A stretch of DNA of 64,000 bases from Granulosicoccus sp045110475. Its GTDB lineage: Bacteria > Pseudomonadota > Gammaproteobacteria > Granulosicoccales > Granulosicoccaceae. The position numbers and the translations under genes are program-made. The stretch is from NCBI GenBank assembly GCA_045110475.1, contig JBGCGC010000040.1:1-64000 (forward strand), given 5' to 3'. The stretch's first letter is position 1, and each line of letters opens with the position of its first letter. Below, piece after piece: positions 1 to 8,619 of the stretch. The notes beneath the pieces were generated by a model. That model made no database searches. It saw nothing but the letters and a program-made list of their open reading frames with translations, and was not told the DNA's origin.

Positions 1-14
1 CCGAAGGGCGGCTC

Positions 15-99
15 GTCCAGGGGTCATCCGCGTTGTTGCTCGCTCTCAAGGTATACCCGATACCTTTTCGAGCTCGCGCCTAGCGGCTGACCCCTGGAC
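15..99. repeat. Large imperfect stem-loop at the left edge
   Basis: Two perfect 12-base arms, GTCCAGGGGTCA (15-26) and TGACCCCTGGAC (88-99), enclose a second, shorter hairpin built on AAGGTAT (48-54) and ATACCTT (60-66). The outer stem continues past one mismatch (CCGC 28-31 with GCGG 83-86). There is no T-run directly after it, so it is not a classical terminator. It could be the 3' end of a transcript or element that starts left of the window. No coding frame is visible in bases 1-209. Confidence 0.55.
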
Positions 100-114
100 A
101 AACCGCTGTTTGAA

Positions 115-139
115 GCGTTTGAAGGTCACACTACACTAG
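115..139. repeat. 25-nt dispersed repeat, copy 1
   Basis: The 25 bases beginning GCGTTTGAAGGTCACAC and ending CTACACTAG occur again, identically, at 30040-30064. This copy is preceded by a direct duplication of GTTTGAAG (108-115 and 117-124) and lacks the left arm that makes the second copy a hairpin. It lies about 70 bases upstream of the TRAP binding-protein gene. Confidence 0.7.
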
Positions 140-209
140 TACCGCCTTTAGCAAGGTTTGATGCAAAGAAAGTTGAACGTTCTATCAATAAACACGAAGG
201 GAGAAAACA

Positions 210-1256
210 ATGAGTACACGTCGTAAGTTTCTGAGTAACGCTGCTGCCGGTGCAGCAGTAGGGACCGGTACCATCCTTGGTGCACCTGCCATCCATGCCC
301 AGTCAAAAATCAAATGGCGTATGCAGACTTACGCAGGACCGGCACTTGCCGAGCATGTCATCAAGCCTGCCATCGACTCGTTTAACAAGATTGCCGGTGA
401 CGAGATGGAGATCGAGTTGTATTTTGCCGATCAGCTAGTCCCCACCGGTGAGCTTTTTCGCGCCTTGCAAAAAGGCACGATAGACGCGGTACAGTCGGAT
501 GATGACTCCATGGCATCGCCTACCGAGGTAACAGTCTTTGGCGGCTACTTCCCATTCGCCAGTCGTTATTCTCTGGATGTCCCGGTATTGTTCAACCAGT
601 ACGGGCTGGACAAGATCTGGGACGAAGAATATTCAAAGGTTGGTGTGAAATGGTTGTCGGCAGGCGCTTGGGATCCCTGCCACTTTGCAACCAAGGATCC
701 AATAAGGAGTCTTGATGATCTTAAGGGCAAGCGGGTATTTACCTTTCCGACTGCTGGCCGGTTCATGAGTCAATTCGGTGTTGTGCCAGTCAGTTTGCCG
801 TGGGAGGACATTGAGGTTGCGGTGCAAACCGGAGAGCTTGATGGTATTGCCTGGTCTGGTATCACAGAGGATTACACGGTCGGTTGGGCTGATGTTACCA
901 ATTACTTTTTGACTAACAACATCTCCGGTGCCTGGGCAGGATCGTTCTTTGCCAATATGGACAAGTATCAGGAGCTTCCACCGCATCTGCAGGAGCTGCT
1001 GAAATTGACCATGGATAGCTCTCACTATTACAGACAGTGGTGGTACTGGGGTGGTGAAGCCGATTTACGGGTCAACGGTCCCAAGATGGAATTAACCACT
1101 ATTCCTGATGAGGAATGGGCGACAGTAGAAACAGCAGCCCTGAAGTTCTGGGATGAAATTGCGGCTGAGTCAGAAACCAAAGCCAAGGTGGTTGCTATCT
1201 TCAAGCAATACAATGAGGTTATGGAAAAGGCTGGTCGCCCTTATCGCTACGGCTAG
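210..1256 (+). CDS. TRAP transporter solute-binding protein, DctP family
   Basis: Periplasmic binding protein that captures a substrate, usually an organic acid or related small polar molecule, for a TRAP uptake system. The N-terminus (STRRKFL followed by an Ala/Gly-rich segment and APAIHA) is a twin-arginine export signal, cleaved probably after AIHA near residue 30. The mature part has the normal length (348 aa in total) and DctP-type features: the GTIDAVQ region, the DLKGKRVF loop that in the family carries the carboxylate-binding arginine, and GELDGIAW. A GGGAG ribosome site precedes the ATG. No DctQ or DctM membrane subunit lies on either side in the window, and a terminator follows, so this looks like an orphan or split system. 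The adjacent glutamine-synthetase/ALDH/ADH genes hint at an amine or amino-acid-derived ligand, but that is inference. Confidence 0.88.
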   Translation: MSTRRKFLSNAAAGAAVGTGTILGAPAIHAQSKIKWRMQTYAGPALAEHVIKPAIDSFNKIAGDEMEIELYFADQLVPTGELFRALQKGTIDAVQSDDDSMASPTEVTVFGGYFPFASRYSLDVPVLFNQYGLDKIWDEEYSKVGVKWLSAGAWDPCHFATKDPIRSLDDLKGKRVFTFPTAGRFMSQFGVVPVSLPWEDIEVAVQTGELDGIAWSGITEDYTVGWADVTNYFLTNNISGAWAGSFFANMDKYQELPPHLQELLKLTMDSSHYYRQWWYWGGEADLRVNGPKMELTTIPDEEWATVETAALKFWDEIAAESETKAKVVAIFKQYNEVMEKAGRPYRYG

Positions 1257-1317
1257 TCGTTATTCGGTCAGAGACGGGATCTACCACTGCCACGTTCAGT
1301 GGTTGTCCCGGTTGATA

Positions 1318-1356
1318 CATGATTTCTGCGCAAGCCGGAATCATGTTGTTTTTTTA
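1318..1356 (+). terminator. Rho-independent terminator after the TRAP binding protein
   Basis: CATGATT (1318-1324) pairs with AATCATG (1339-1345) and is followed at once by TTGTTTTTTTA. It lies about 60 bases downstream of the binding-protein stop codon and would separate that gene from the downstream ligase/dehydrogenase genes. Confidence 0.65.
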
Positions 1357-1370
1357 GCATGTAGATCACA

Positions 1371-1397
1371 ATAGATCCCCGCCTGCGCGGGGATCAC
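1371..1397. repeat. REP-like palindrome 1
   Basis: GATCCCCGC (1374-1382) and GCGGGGATC (1387-1395) form a perfect 9-base-pair stem with a 4-base loop, preceded by ATA. Short GC-rich palindromes of the form ATAGATCCCCGC..GCGGG are typical of REP elements spread by RAYT transposases in gammaproteobacteria. A second copy lies 62 bases downstream in the same orientation. No RAYT gene is present in the window. Confidence 0.7.
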
Positions 1398-1432
1398 GGT
1401 AACAGCGCCTGCCAAAAAACGGCGTAAATCCG

Positions 1433-1458
1433 ATAGATCCCCGCTGACGCGGGAACGA
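1433..1458. repeat. REP-like palindrome 2
   Basis: Begins with the same ATAGATCCCCGC as copy 1, then TGA, then GCGGGAACGA; the stem CCCGC/GCGGG is intact. Spacing and orientation relative to copy 1 suggest a two-unit REP cluster sitting between the TRAP gene and the glutamine-synthetase-like gene. Confidence 0.65.
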
Positions 1459-1478
1459 CAATAACGGTCAGGAATATC

Positions 1479-2858
1479 ATGCCGGGTAATCTAAGTTTTG
1501 ATGCGTTAAAAGAAGCTGCTGCAGATGGCCGCATCGATACTGTTGTTGCAGTATTGATCGATATGCAAGGTCGTCTGATGGGCAAGCGCTTTCATGTGCA
1601 GCATTTTATAGATAGCGCGTTTGACGAAACTCACTGTTGCAACTATCTACTGGCCACGGACTTCGAAATGGCAACCCCTGATGGATATGCATCAACCAGT
1701 TGGGCAGGTGGTTATGGTGATTACATCATGAAGCCGGACATAAACACGCTGAGATTGACTCCGTGGGCGCCCGGTGCCGCCATGATCCTGTGCGATGTTG
1801 TGGACCACGAGACACACAAGGATGTTCCGCACTCACCGAGAGCGGTACTGAAAGCACAGCTTTCCAGACTTGATTCGCTGGGACTGCAGTGTATTGCTGC
1901 CACCGAGCTTGAGTTTTTTGTCTATCGCGAATCGTTCGAACAGGCGCGTGAAAAAAGCTATCAGTCACTGGTGCCTGTCAGTCCCTACAATGAGGACTAC
2001 CATATATTTCAGACAGCCAAGGAAGAGAGCCTGATGCGCCCGTTGCGCAATCAGCTATACGAGGCAGGCATTCCGGTGGAATGTACCAAGGGTGAGGCAG
2101 AGGCAGGTCAGGCTGAGTTGAACATTCGTTACTCGGATGCGCTTGATATGGCTGACAACCATAGTGTGGCAAAGCATGCGACTAAGGAGATTGCTCTTGC
2201 TGCTGATTGCAGTGTCAGTTTTCTTGCCAAGACGCATGAAGATTGCACCGGCTCTTCCAGTCATATCCATCAGTCGTTGCGCTCTGTCGATGGTGATGCC
2301 GTATTTTATGATCAATCAGCCCGACATGGAATGTCAGATTTGATGAAACATTATCTGGCCGGGCAATTGGCCTATGCGCGTGACACCACGGTGTTCCTCG
2401 CGCCTTATATCAACTCCTACAAGCGCTTTGCCGCTGGAACGTTTGCACCAACACACGTTGTCTGGTCAATAGACAACCGCACAGCGGGGTATCGCATAGT
2501 AGCGCCTGACTCGACCAATGTGCGAATCGAATGCCGTATTGGCGGTGCGGATCTCAACCCGTATCTGGCACTGGCTGCACAAATTGCAGCAGGTATCGCC
2601 GGAATAGAACAGAAGTTGCCGCTGGATGACGCCTTTGATGGTGATGCCTATCAGTCAGATAAACCCGATAAGGACGTTACCCGGATTCCTGCTAACTTGC
2701 GTGATGCGACAATCGCACTCGATACCAGTACCATGCTGCGCAAGGCGATGGGCGATGATGTAATCGATCACTATGTGCGTGCTGCTAAATGGGAGCAGGA
2801 AGAATTTGATCGCGTGGTTACTCAGTACGAAGTTCAGCGCGGGTTCGAACGCGCCTGA
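1479..2858 (+). CDS. Glutamine synthetase family ligase (gamma-glutamyl-amine synthetase type)
   Basis: ATP-dependent ligase of the PuuA/GlnT/IpuC branch of class-I-like glutamine synthetases; members join glutamate to ammonia or to an amine. Visible landmarks are GRLMGKRF in the N-terminal beta-grasp domain, the metal-binding KGEAEAGQAELNIRY segment, SSSHIHQS with two histidines near residues 262 and 264, NSYKRF near 311, and ECRIGGADLNPY near 350. Length (459 aa) fits this branch. The two following genes encode an aldehyde dehydrogenase and an iron alcohol dehydrogenase, a set expected for stepwise oxidation of a gamma-glutamylated amino-alcohol or amine. A PuuD-like gamma-glutamyl hydrolase is not seen. 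Family assignment is firm; the amine substrate is not known. Confidence 0.88.
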   Translation: MPGNLSFDALKEAAADGRIDTVVAVLIDMQGRLMGKRFHVQHFIDSAFDETHCCNYLLATDFEMATPDGYASTSWAGGYGDYIMKPDINTLRLTPWAPGAAMILCDVVDHETHKDVPHSPRAVLKAQLSRLDSLGLQCIAATELEFFVYRESFEQAREKSYQSLVPVSPYNEDYHIFQTAKEESLMRPLRNQLYEAGIPVECTKGEAEAGQAELNIRYSDALDMADNHSVAKHATKEIALAADCSVSFLAKTHEDCTGSSSHIHQSLRSVDGDAVFYDQSARHGMSDLMKHYLAGQLAYARDTTVFLAPYINSYKRFAAGTFAPTHVVWSIDNRTAGYRIVAPDSTNVRIECRIGGADLNPYLALAAQIAAGIAGIEQKLPLDDAFDGDAYQSDKPDKDVTRIPANLRDATIALDTSTMLRKAMGDDVIDHYVRAAKWEQEEFDRVVTQYEVQRGFERA

Positions 2859-2962
2859 TTTTTCATTTTTGTCCTGAGACAGGTTTTGGCAAGCTTTAAA
2901 TCTCCATAGCCTGGATTCTTCATGAAGATGCCTGCAATTACACAATCAGTGAAACAATCCGT

Positions 2963-4339
2963 ATGACGACCCTTGAGTGTATTTCTCCAATTGACGGGCA
3001 GGTGTATGCCAGCCGCCCGGTGCTTTCGTCTGAGGACGCTTTGGCTTGTGTTGCGAAAGCAAAAAAGGCTCAGCTTCACTGGGCTGCGAGACCGCTGGCT
3101 GAGCGAACATCGCTGGTTCAGCGGGGCATAGAAATCCTCGGCACACACACTGACTCTATCGTGCCGGAGTTGGCCTGGCAGATGGGGCGACCGGTACGCT
3201 TCGGTGGTGAGTATGGCGGTGTGCTGGAGCGCTCGACCTGCATGGCCGAGCTTGCCGAAGAATCACTGGCGCCTTCCTGGGTGGAGAATAGCGACGCGTT
3301 TGAGCGACGTATAGAGAGACAGCCTCAGGGTGTGGTGCTGGTCGTGGCACCCTGGAACTACCCCTACATGACGGCTGTGAATACCGTGGTGCCTGCACTC
3401 ATTGCGGGAAATGCCGTTCTTCTAAAACACGCCACGCAGACCCTCTTGGTCGGCGAGCATCTGGCCAGTGCATTTCATGAGGCGGGTGTTCCTGAGGAGA
3501 TCTTTCAGAACGTTTTCCTTGATCATCAATTGACCAGTCATCTGATTAGTGAACGCTCGTTTGGGTTCGTCAATTTTACCGGTTCTGTTACTGGTGGACG
3601 GGCAATGGAGCAAGCCGCCGCTGGCACTTTTACACAGCTTGGGCTGGAGTTGGGTGGAAAGGATCCGGGATATGTCATGGAGGATGCTGATGTATCGGCA
3701 GCTGTGGATACATTGATCGATGGGGCCATGTTTAATTCAGGTCAGTGTTGTTGTGGCATTGAACGTATCTATGTGGTTGATTCACTGTTCGATGACTTCG
3801 TGGAAAAAGCAACTGAAATCGTATCGCAATACAAATTGGGTAATCCACTGGATGAGGCGGTTACGCTTGGCCCCATGGCGCATGTTCGCTTTGCTACGCA
3901 CGTGCGAGCACAAATCCGCGATGCGGTCAGTGCCGGCGCTACTGCATTGATTGACGCTGCAGCGTTTCCAGAGGATGACAATGGTGCCTACCTTGCGCCC
4001 CAGATTCTTGTTGATGTTAACCATGATATGAGCGTCATGCGTGAAGAATCGTTTGGGCCAGTTGTTGGCATCATGAAAGTCAGGAATGATGATGAGGCAC
4101 TGGCGTTGATGAATGACAGCAACTTTGGGCTGACAGCGTCATTGTGGACTGGCGACATTGAACGCGCTGCAGCCCTTGGGCGGCGCATCGAGACAGGCAC
4201 GGTTTTCATGAATCGCTGTGACTATCTCGATCCATCGCTGTGCTGGACGGGCTGCAAGGACACCGGACGAGGTGCAGGTCTGTCTACGCTGGGTTATCAC
4301 AGCGTGACTCGGCCAAAGTCGTTCCACTTGAAAAAATAA
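2963..4339 (+). CDS. NAD(P)-dependent aldehyde dehydrogenase
   Basis: Oxidises an aldehyde to the acid. Aldehyde dehydrogenase superfamily features are all present: PWNYPY near residue 130, the general-base Glu in LELGGK near 229, the nucleophilic cysteine in SGQCCCG near 260, and EESFGPVVG near 361. At 458 aa it is slightly shorter than the usual 480-500, mostly at the N-terminus, so it resembles the succinate-semialdehyde/betaine-aldehyde-like short forms. It lies 104 bases after the glutamine-synthetase-like gene and 39 bases before the iron alcohol dehydrogenase, so the three are probably co-transcribed. A role in oxidising a gamma-glutamyl-amino-aldehyde is inferred from context only. 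Confidence 0.9.
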   Translation: MTTLECISPIDGQVYASRPVLSSEDALACVAKAKKAQLHWAARPLAERTSLVQRGIEILGTHTDSIVPELAWQMGRPVRFGGEYGGVLERSTCMAELAEESLAPSWVENSDAFERRIERQPQGVVLVVAPWNYPYMTAVNTVVPALIAGNAVLLKHATQTLLVGEHLASAFHEAGVPEEIFQNVFLDHQLTSHLISERSFGFVNFTGSVTGGRAMEQAAAGTFTQLGLELGGKDPGYVMEDADVSAAVDTLIDGAMFNSGQCCCGIERIYVVDSLFDDFVEKATEIVSQYKLGNPLDEAVTLGPMAHVRFATHVRAQIRDAVSAGATALIDAAAFPEDDNGAYLAPQILVDVNHDMSVMREESFGPVVGIMKVRNDDEALALMNDSNFGLTASLWTGDIERAAALGRRIETGTVFMNRCDYLDPSLCWTGCKDTGRGAGLSTLGYHSVTRPKSFHLKK

Positions 4340-4378
4340 TGTAAATACCTGAAATTATCTTATCTCGAGCATAGTCGC

Positions 4379-5524
4379 ATGTTACTCACTGGAAACTGGC
4401 ATTACCCCACACCGATTCGTTTTGGCGCTGGCCGGATTGCTGAAATTGTTGATGCTTGCAAGAGTGTTGGTATCAAGCGTCCGCTGTTCGTCACCGATCG
4501 TGGATTGAAAGAGCTGCCCATCACGCAGTCCACGCTTGCATTGTTAAGGGAAGGAGGCTTGGGCGATGCCATTTTCGCGGACGTGGATATGAACCCAACC
4601 GGAGAAAATGTGACAGCTGGGCTGCAGGTCTATCGTGAAGGCCAGCACGATGGCGTGGTCGCGTTTGGCGGTGGCTCGGCGCTGGACTTGGGCAAGACTC
4701 TGGCATTCATGTCGGGTCAGGACAGGCCCGTATGGGACTTCGAAGATGTCGATGACTGGTGGTCTCGAGCAAACCCTGCGGGTATCGATCCGATAGTGGC
4801 CGTACCCACCACCGCCGGTACCGGTTCTGAGGTTGGTCGGGCCAGTGTGATTACCAATGCTGATACGCATGAAAAGAAAATTATCTTTCATCCGAAAATC
4901 CTGCCTTCGCTGGTCATCTGTGACCCGCAATTAAGTGTTGGTATGCCAGCGTTCATCACAGCAGGCACAGGAATGGATGCCTTTGCGCATTGCCTCGAGG
5001 CCTATTGCTCGCCGCACTACCATCCCATGAGTCAGGGTATCGCGCTTGAAGGCATGCGGCTTGTTAACGAATATCTACCGATCGCGTATGAAAACGGGGC
5101 TGATATTGAGGCTCGAAGTCACATGATGAGTGCGGCGGCCATGGGAGCTACAGCGTTTCAAAAAGGTCTCGGCGCTATCCATGCCTTGTCGCATCCGATT
5201 GGTGCTGTCTTTAATACACACCACGGCACAACCAATGCTGTTGTCATGCAGCGTGTGCTGGAGTTCAATCGCGCAGAAGTTCACCAGAGGCTGGGTAAGG
5301 CGGCGGACTACCTGGGAATCAATGGCGGTTTTGACGGCTTCCACGCACGTGTTGGTGAGTTGAACCGAATGTTTTCCATTCCGGATAATCTGACGAAGCT
5401 GGGTGTTGAAAACCCTGATCTGGAGGCCCTCACAAAAAGCGCCCTGGCTGATCCGAGTACTGGTGGTAATCCTGTTCAGATGACCGAAGAAAACACGCGA
5501 AGCTTACTAGAGGCGTGTTTGTAG
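4379..5524 (+). CDS. Iron-containing alcohol dehydrogenase
   Basis: Group III NAD-dependent alcohol dehydrogenase. The dinucleotide motif GGGSALDLGK starts near residue 97 and TTAGTGSE near 144. The four metal ligands expected from the family can be placed: Asp200 and His204 in GMDAFAHCLEA, His268 in AIHALSHP, and His282 in NTHHGTTNA, with the same 4- and 14-residue spacings as in lactaldehyde reductase FucO. Length (381 aa) is normal. It is the last gene of the presumed ligase-ALDH-ADH operon; with the aldehyde dehydrogenase it would carry out alcohol to aldehyde to acid oxidation. The actual alcohol is unknown. Confidence 0.9.
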   Translation: MLLTGNWHYPTPIRFGAGRIAEIVDACKSVGIKRPLFVTDRGLKELPITQSTLALLREGGLGDAIFADVDMNPTGENVTAGLQVYREGQHDGVVAFGGGSALDLGKTLAFMSGQDRPVWDFEDVDDWWSRANPAGIDPIVAVPTTAGTGSEVGRASVITNADTHEKKIIFHPKILPSLVICDPQLSVGMPAFITAGTGMDAFAHCLEAYCSPHYHPMSQGIALEGMRLVNEYLPIAYENGADIEARSHMMSAAAMGATAFQKGLGAIHALSHPIGAVFNTHHGTTNAVVMQRVLEFNRAEVHQRLGKAADYLGINGGFDGFHARVGELNRMFSIPDNLTKLGVENPDLEALTKSALADPSTGGNPVQMTEENTRSLLEACL

Positions 5525-5701
5525 TCTAAATGCAAGGGCTATTTCTTTGGTGTCAATTGAGATTCCTAGCCTGAATAATTCGCGAAGCTGAACGCTGATA
5601 TTGGATTCGAACCAGCTATGAAGCCAATCCGGTATGCAAAGTACGAACCTTGCGTGTTTACGTAATATACTCAGGACTGGAAAATTATCAGTGTGCGTTA
5701 A

Positions 5702-6649
5702 ATGACTGAATCGCGCAGTACCCTATTTGATCAGTTTGTCGATGATTTCTCAGAGCCCGATGTGCTGAGCCTGCAATCGTTGAGAAAATCCTATGGTTCG
5801 CTGAAGGTTCTTGATGGTCTCGGTTTGTCTGTCAAGCGTGGAGAAGTGTTCGGATTTCTGGGTCGCAACGGGGCCGGCAAGTCCACGGCCATTCGCATGA
5901 TCATGGGTATCACCAAGGCAGACGCAGGCACAATAGAGGTGTTTGGGCAGCCCTTGCATACCAATCTGATCAGCATGCGTCAGCGGATTGGCTATGTTGC
6001 TCAGGATCAGAACATGTATCCCTGGATGTCCCCCAAGGTCATATCGCGGTTTGTGAAAGGCTTTTATCCACGCTGGGACGAGAGCCGTTATCAGCAGCTC
6101 CTCGATGATTTCAGTTTGCCACCCAAGCGGCGTATAGGCACGTTTTCCGGTGGGATGAAAGCCAAGCTTGCGCTAACGTTGGCACTTGCCACTCGACCAG
6201 AGTTACTCATACTTGATGAGCCGACGGCGGGTATGGACCCGGTTGCCCGACGTGAATTCCTCGATCTGGTGCGTGACCAGACTGCAAAGGACGGGGCAAC
6301 CACTTTTTTTTCAACACACCTGATCGATGAAATAGAAGCCATAGCTGACCGAATAGGCATCGTAGAAGCCGGGCTCACTATGTACGAGGGGGAGCTTGAT
6401 CCGCTGCGTAACAGCATTGGCACGTGGTCCATAGATAGTCGAGATTACACGCCGGGCAGCTTGCCGGGAGAATTTGCCAGACAACGACTACGCGTCTTGC
6501 AAGAGGGAGAACGTCGTGGCCGTCAGGTCATTACCTTGCAGTTTTCCGAAGAGGCGCTCGCCTCTCACGAAATCGTGCTCAATCCGGGGTGGCGACATGA
6601 TGCCATGTCACTCGAGGATGTGTTTATCGCAATAGTGTCGCAGAGTTAG
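5702..6649 (+). CDS. ABC-2 type exporter, ATP-binding subunit
   Basis: Cytoplasmic ATPase of an ABC exporter. About 20 residues precede the ABC domain, then come Walker A (GRNGAGKST, about residue 54), the signature FSGGMKAK (about 148), Walker B (LLILDEPTAGMDP, about 169) and the switch histidine in STHLIDE. The C-terminal 80 residues are a variable tail like those in ABC-2 drug or peptide exporters. The stop codon is separated by only 2 bases from the first permease start, and a second permease follows, so the three genes form one operon. No dedicated regulator lies next to it. The exported substrate cannot be read from the ATPase. Confidence 0.92.
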   Translation: MTESRSTLFDQFVDDFSEPDVLSLQSLRKSYGSLKVLDGLGLSVKRGEVFGFLGRNGAGKSTAIRMIMGITKADAGTIEVFGQPLHTNLISMRQRIGYVAQDQNMYPWMSPKVISRFVKGFYPRWDESRYQQLLDDFSLPPKRRIGTFSGGMKAKLALTLALATRPELLILDEPTAGMDPVARREFLDLVRDQTAKDGATTFFSTHLIDEIEAIADRIGIVEAGLTMYEGELDPLRNSIGTWSIDSRDYTPGSLPGEFARQRLRVLQEGERRGRQVITLQFSEEALASHEIVLNPGWRHDAMSLEDVFIAIVSQS

Positions 6650-6651
6650 TC

Positions 6652-8580
6652 ATGGCCATTTACTCATTGCTCGCCAAGGATATGCGCGAGCACCGTGCAG
6701 CAGCCGTGGTGCTGGCAGTGGGGTGTCTGGTCGTGGTGTTGTTGTTGCTGGCCCAGAATTCGGTGGCCGCCTACAGCATGAGCGCGTTCGAGATTGTCCG
6801 CTTTTCGCTGATCACTTTTCTCCCACTCATTGCCTTGATTGTCGGCAACCGGTTGGTTGTCAATGAGTATCTGAGCGGTACACGCCTCTTCGTGGAGGCA
6901 CTGCCGGTAGGTACGGTTATCCCACTCGTCCTTAAGTATCTTTTGGGCTTCGGTTATATATCGTTGATCGCCACCGTCATGGTTCTTTTAGCAGGGCAAA
7001 AGGCAGGGATTGCGGACGATGTTACCGCTGATTATCTGCTCCTGATTCTTGCCAAAACATGGGTGATGGTTTCCCTCTACTGGAGCGTGGTTTTCTGTTT
7101 CAGCCTTTGTGGTTATTTGCGTATTGCCTTGTATCTGGTAAGTGCTGTTGTCATCGCTGTGCTTGCCTACTATCCCGGTCTGGATTCTTCGCGATTTGCG
7201 CCCATGGCCCTGATGGACAACCAGTTGTTCGTCTATGAGCGTGACGTCATACCGTGGAAAGAGATGGGCTGGACGCTGGTCCTTTCACTGGGCTTCACAA
7301 CTGCAGGTTTTGTTTTGACACGGTTGGGTGAGGGTTCTGTAATCGAGCGTCTTGCCAAACCCATGACGCGACGTGACTACGTTGCACTGGGCGTGCTTGC
7401 GGCAGCCGGACTTGCATTGGCATCGACGCTTATGGAAGATAATCAGCGTGACCCCATCAGTTTTTCTAATACCCATGTTGTCAGTCTGCGCGATCCGGCT
7501 ATCGACGTGTTGTATCTCGAAGAGCAGTACAAGGACTCAGCCACCGAGCTTGCCAATCGAATATCCACCTCATTGTCTTCGTTACAGGCAACACTTGCCT
7601 TGCCTGCCGTACCGTCAATTAGACTTGTGCTCTCTCCCAGCCGTGATACGCACGATATCGATTATGCTGCTCGCGATGGCGTATTCATTACTGCTAACTG
7701 GCTGGAGCATGATAGCTATGATGATATGATTTTTGACTCTGTCGTGATGCATGGTGTGCTCAGTGCTCAGACCAATAGTCGCTCAGTCTTCGAGCCTTAT
7801 CACTGGGTGCTCGATGGTTTCACACGTTGGTGGGTTCAGCAAGGTACAAGCACTCTGAATTTTCAACACCGAGATGAACTGGTGGCGCGTGCGTTGTTGA
7901 CGCTCGAGCGCGACCCGTTGGCGACACAACTGGTGGATCGTTGGCAGTTGATCGCTGACAGATTTTCCTATCCAAGTGCCGAGGCTCTCGCCTGGGCCGC
8001 AATGACCTATCTTGAAGAGACATCAGGGCGGGAGGCGGTAATCATGATGGCAACCGAGTTTCTCACCCAGCCTGTTAGCTCTACGGCGTTCGCTTCAATC
8101 AGAGACACTACCTCAACTGTCAACAGGCGCATTGAGTCCATTGTCGGGATGCCGCTGGAGGAGTTTCATGCTGGCTGGAAGGCTTGGCTGGAAGATCAGC
8201 GCACAAACAGCGGAGTGCAGCGTTACCTCGAATCGGTACCGGCTCTGAATGGGGTGGTCACAACACAAATAGACGAGTTTGGAGTCAGATCGGTACAGGC
8301 GAGCTATGAAATTGCTGGACAGGTGTCCGGCGAGCGCGACAATCTGGTCCAACTTCAAGGTACGTGCGTCATGAAGCATGACTATATCGGCCCCTTTGAT
8401 ACTGAATTCAATGTACCCGACGAATTTGAAAATGTCTCAGTTTGTCAAACAGACACTGTTGCGCACAGCGTAAACAGCGTATATGCATCAGGGGATAGAA
8501 TTTTTCTCGCGCTTGATCACGAGGATGGGCTCTTCCATCAACCCGTCAGATTACACGCGCAGCGTCTTTATATTCCGTAG
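6652..8580 (+). CDS. ABC-2 permease fused to a degenerate (inactive-looking) gluzincin-like peptidase domain
   Basis: The N-terminal third has about six membrane segments and an ABC-2 permease layout, ending near residue 265. The remaining 370 residues are predicted extracytoplasmic and follow a gluzincin plan, with a helix where HExxH should sit and a later helix where the third zinc ligand should sit. The motif has decayed: the core reads VVMHGVLSAQ, with His367 kept but the catalytic Glu and second His replaced, and the usual W-L-x-E-G segment reads WVLDGFTRWW, with Asp for Glu. This suggests a non-catalytic domain retained for binding or pairing. The next gene has the same architecture, almost the same length (642 versus 644 aa) and an intact motif. 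Homology of the soluble domains is inferred from layout and motif position; a structure comparison would settle it. Confidence 0.78.
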   Translation: MAIYSLLAKDMREHRAAAVVLAVGCLVVVLLLLAQNSVAAYSMSAFEIVRFSLITFLPLIALIVGNRLVVNEYLSGTRLFVEALPVGTVIPLVLKYLLGFGYISLIATVMVLLAGQKAGIADDVTADYLLLILAKTWVMVSLYWSVVFCFSLCGYLRIALYLVSAVVIAVLAYYPGLDSSRFAPMALMDNQLFVYERDVIPWKEMGWTLVLSLGFTTAGFVLTRLGEGSVIERLAKPMTRRDYVALGVLAAAGLALASTLMEDNQRDPISFSNTHVVSLRDPAIDVLYLEEQYKDSATELANRISTSLSSLQATLALPAVPSIRLVLSPSRDTHDIDYAARDGVFITANWLEHDSYDDMIFDSVVMHGVLSAQTNSRSVFEPYHWVLDGFTRWWVQQGTSTLNFQHRDELVARALLTLERDPLATQLVDRWQLIADRFSYPSAEALAWAAMTYLEETSGREAVIMMATEFLTQPVSSTAFASIRDTTSTVNRRIESIVGMPLEEFHAGWKAWLEDQRTNSGVQRYLESVPALNGVVTTQIDEFGVRSVQASYEIAGQVSGERDNLVQLQGTCVMKHDYIGPFDTEFNVPDEFENVSVCQTDTVAHSVNSVYASGDRIFLALDHEDGLFHQPVRLHAQRLYIP

Positions 8581-8619
8581 GATGTTAACGCGAGCAGCTT
8601 TCCAGGGGGTATCTACAAC

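Noticed and set aside
5600..5625. GGATTCGAACC resembling a tRNA T-arm on the minus strand
   Set aside because: Only three base pairs can form around the TTCGAA loop and no matching acceptor, D or anticodon arm is present within 90 bases.
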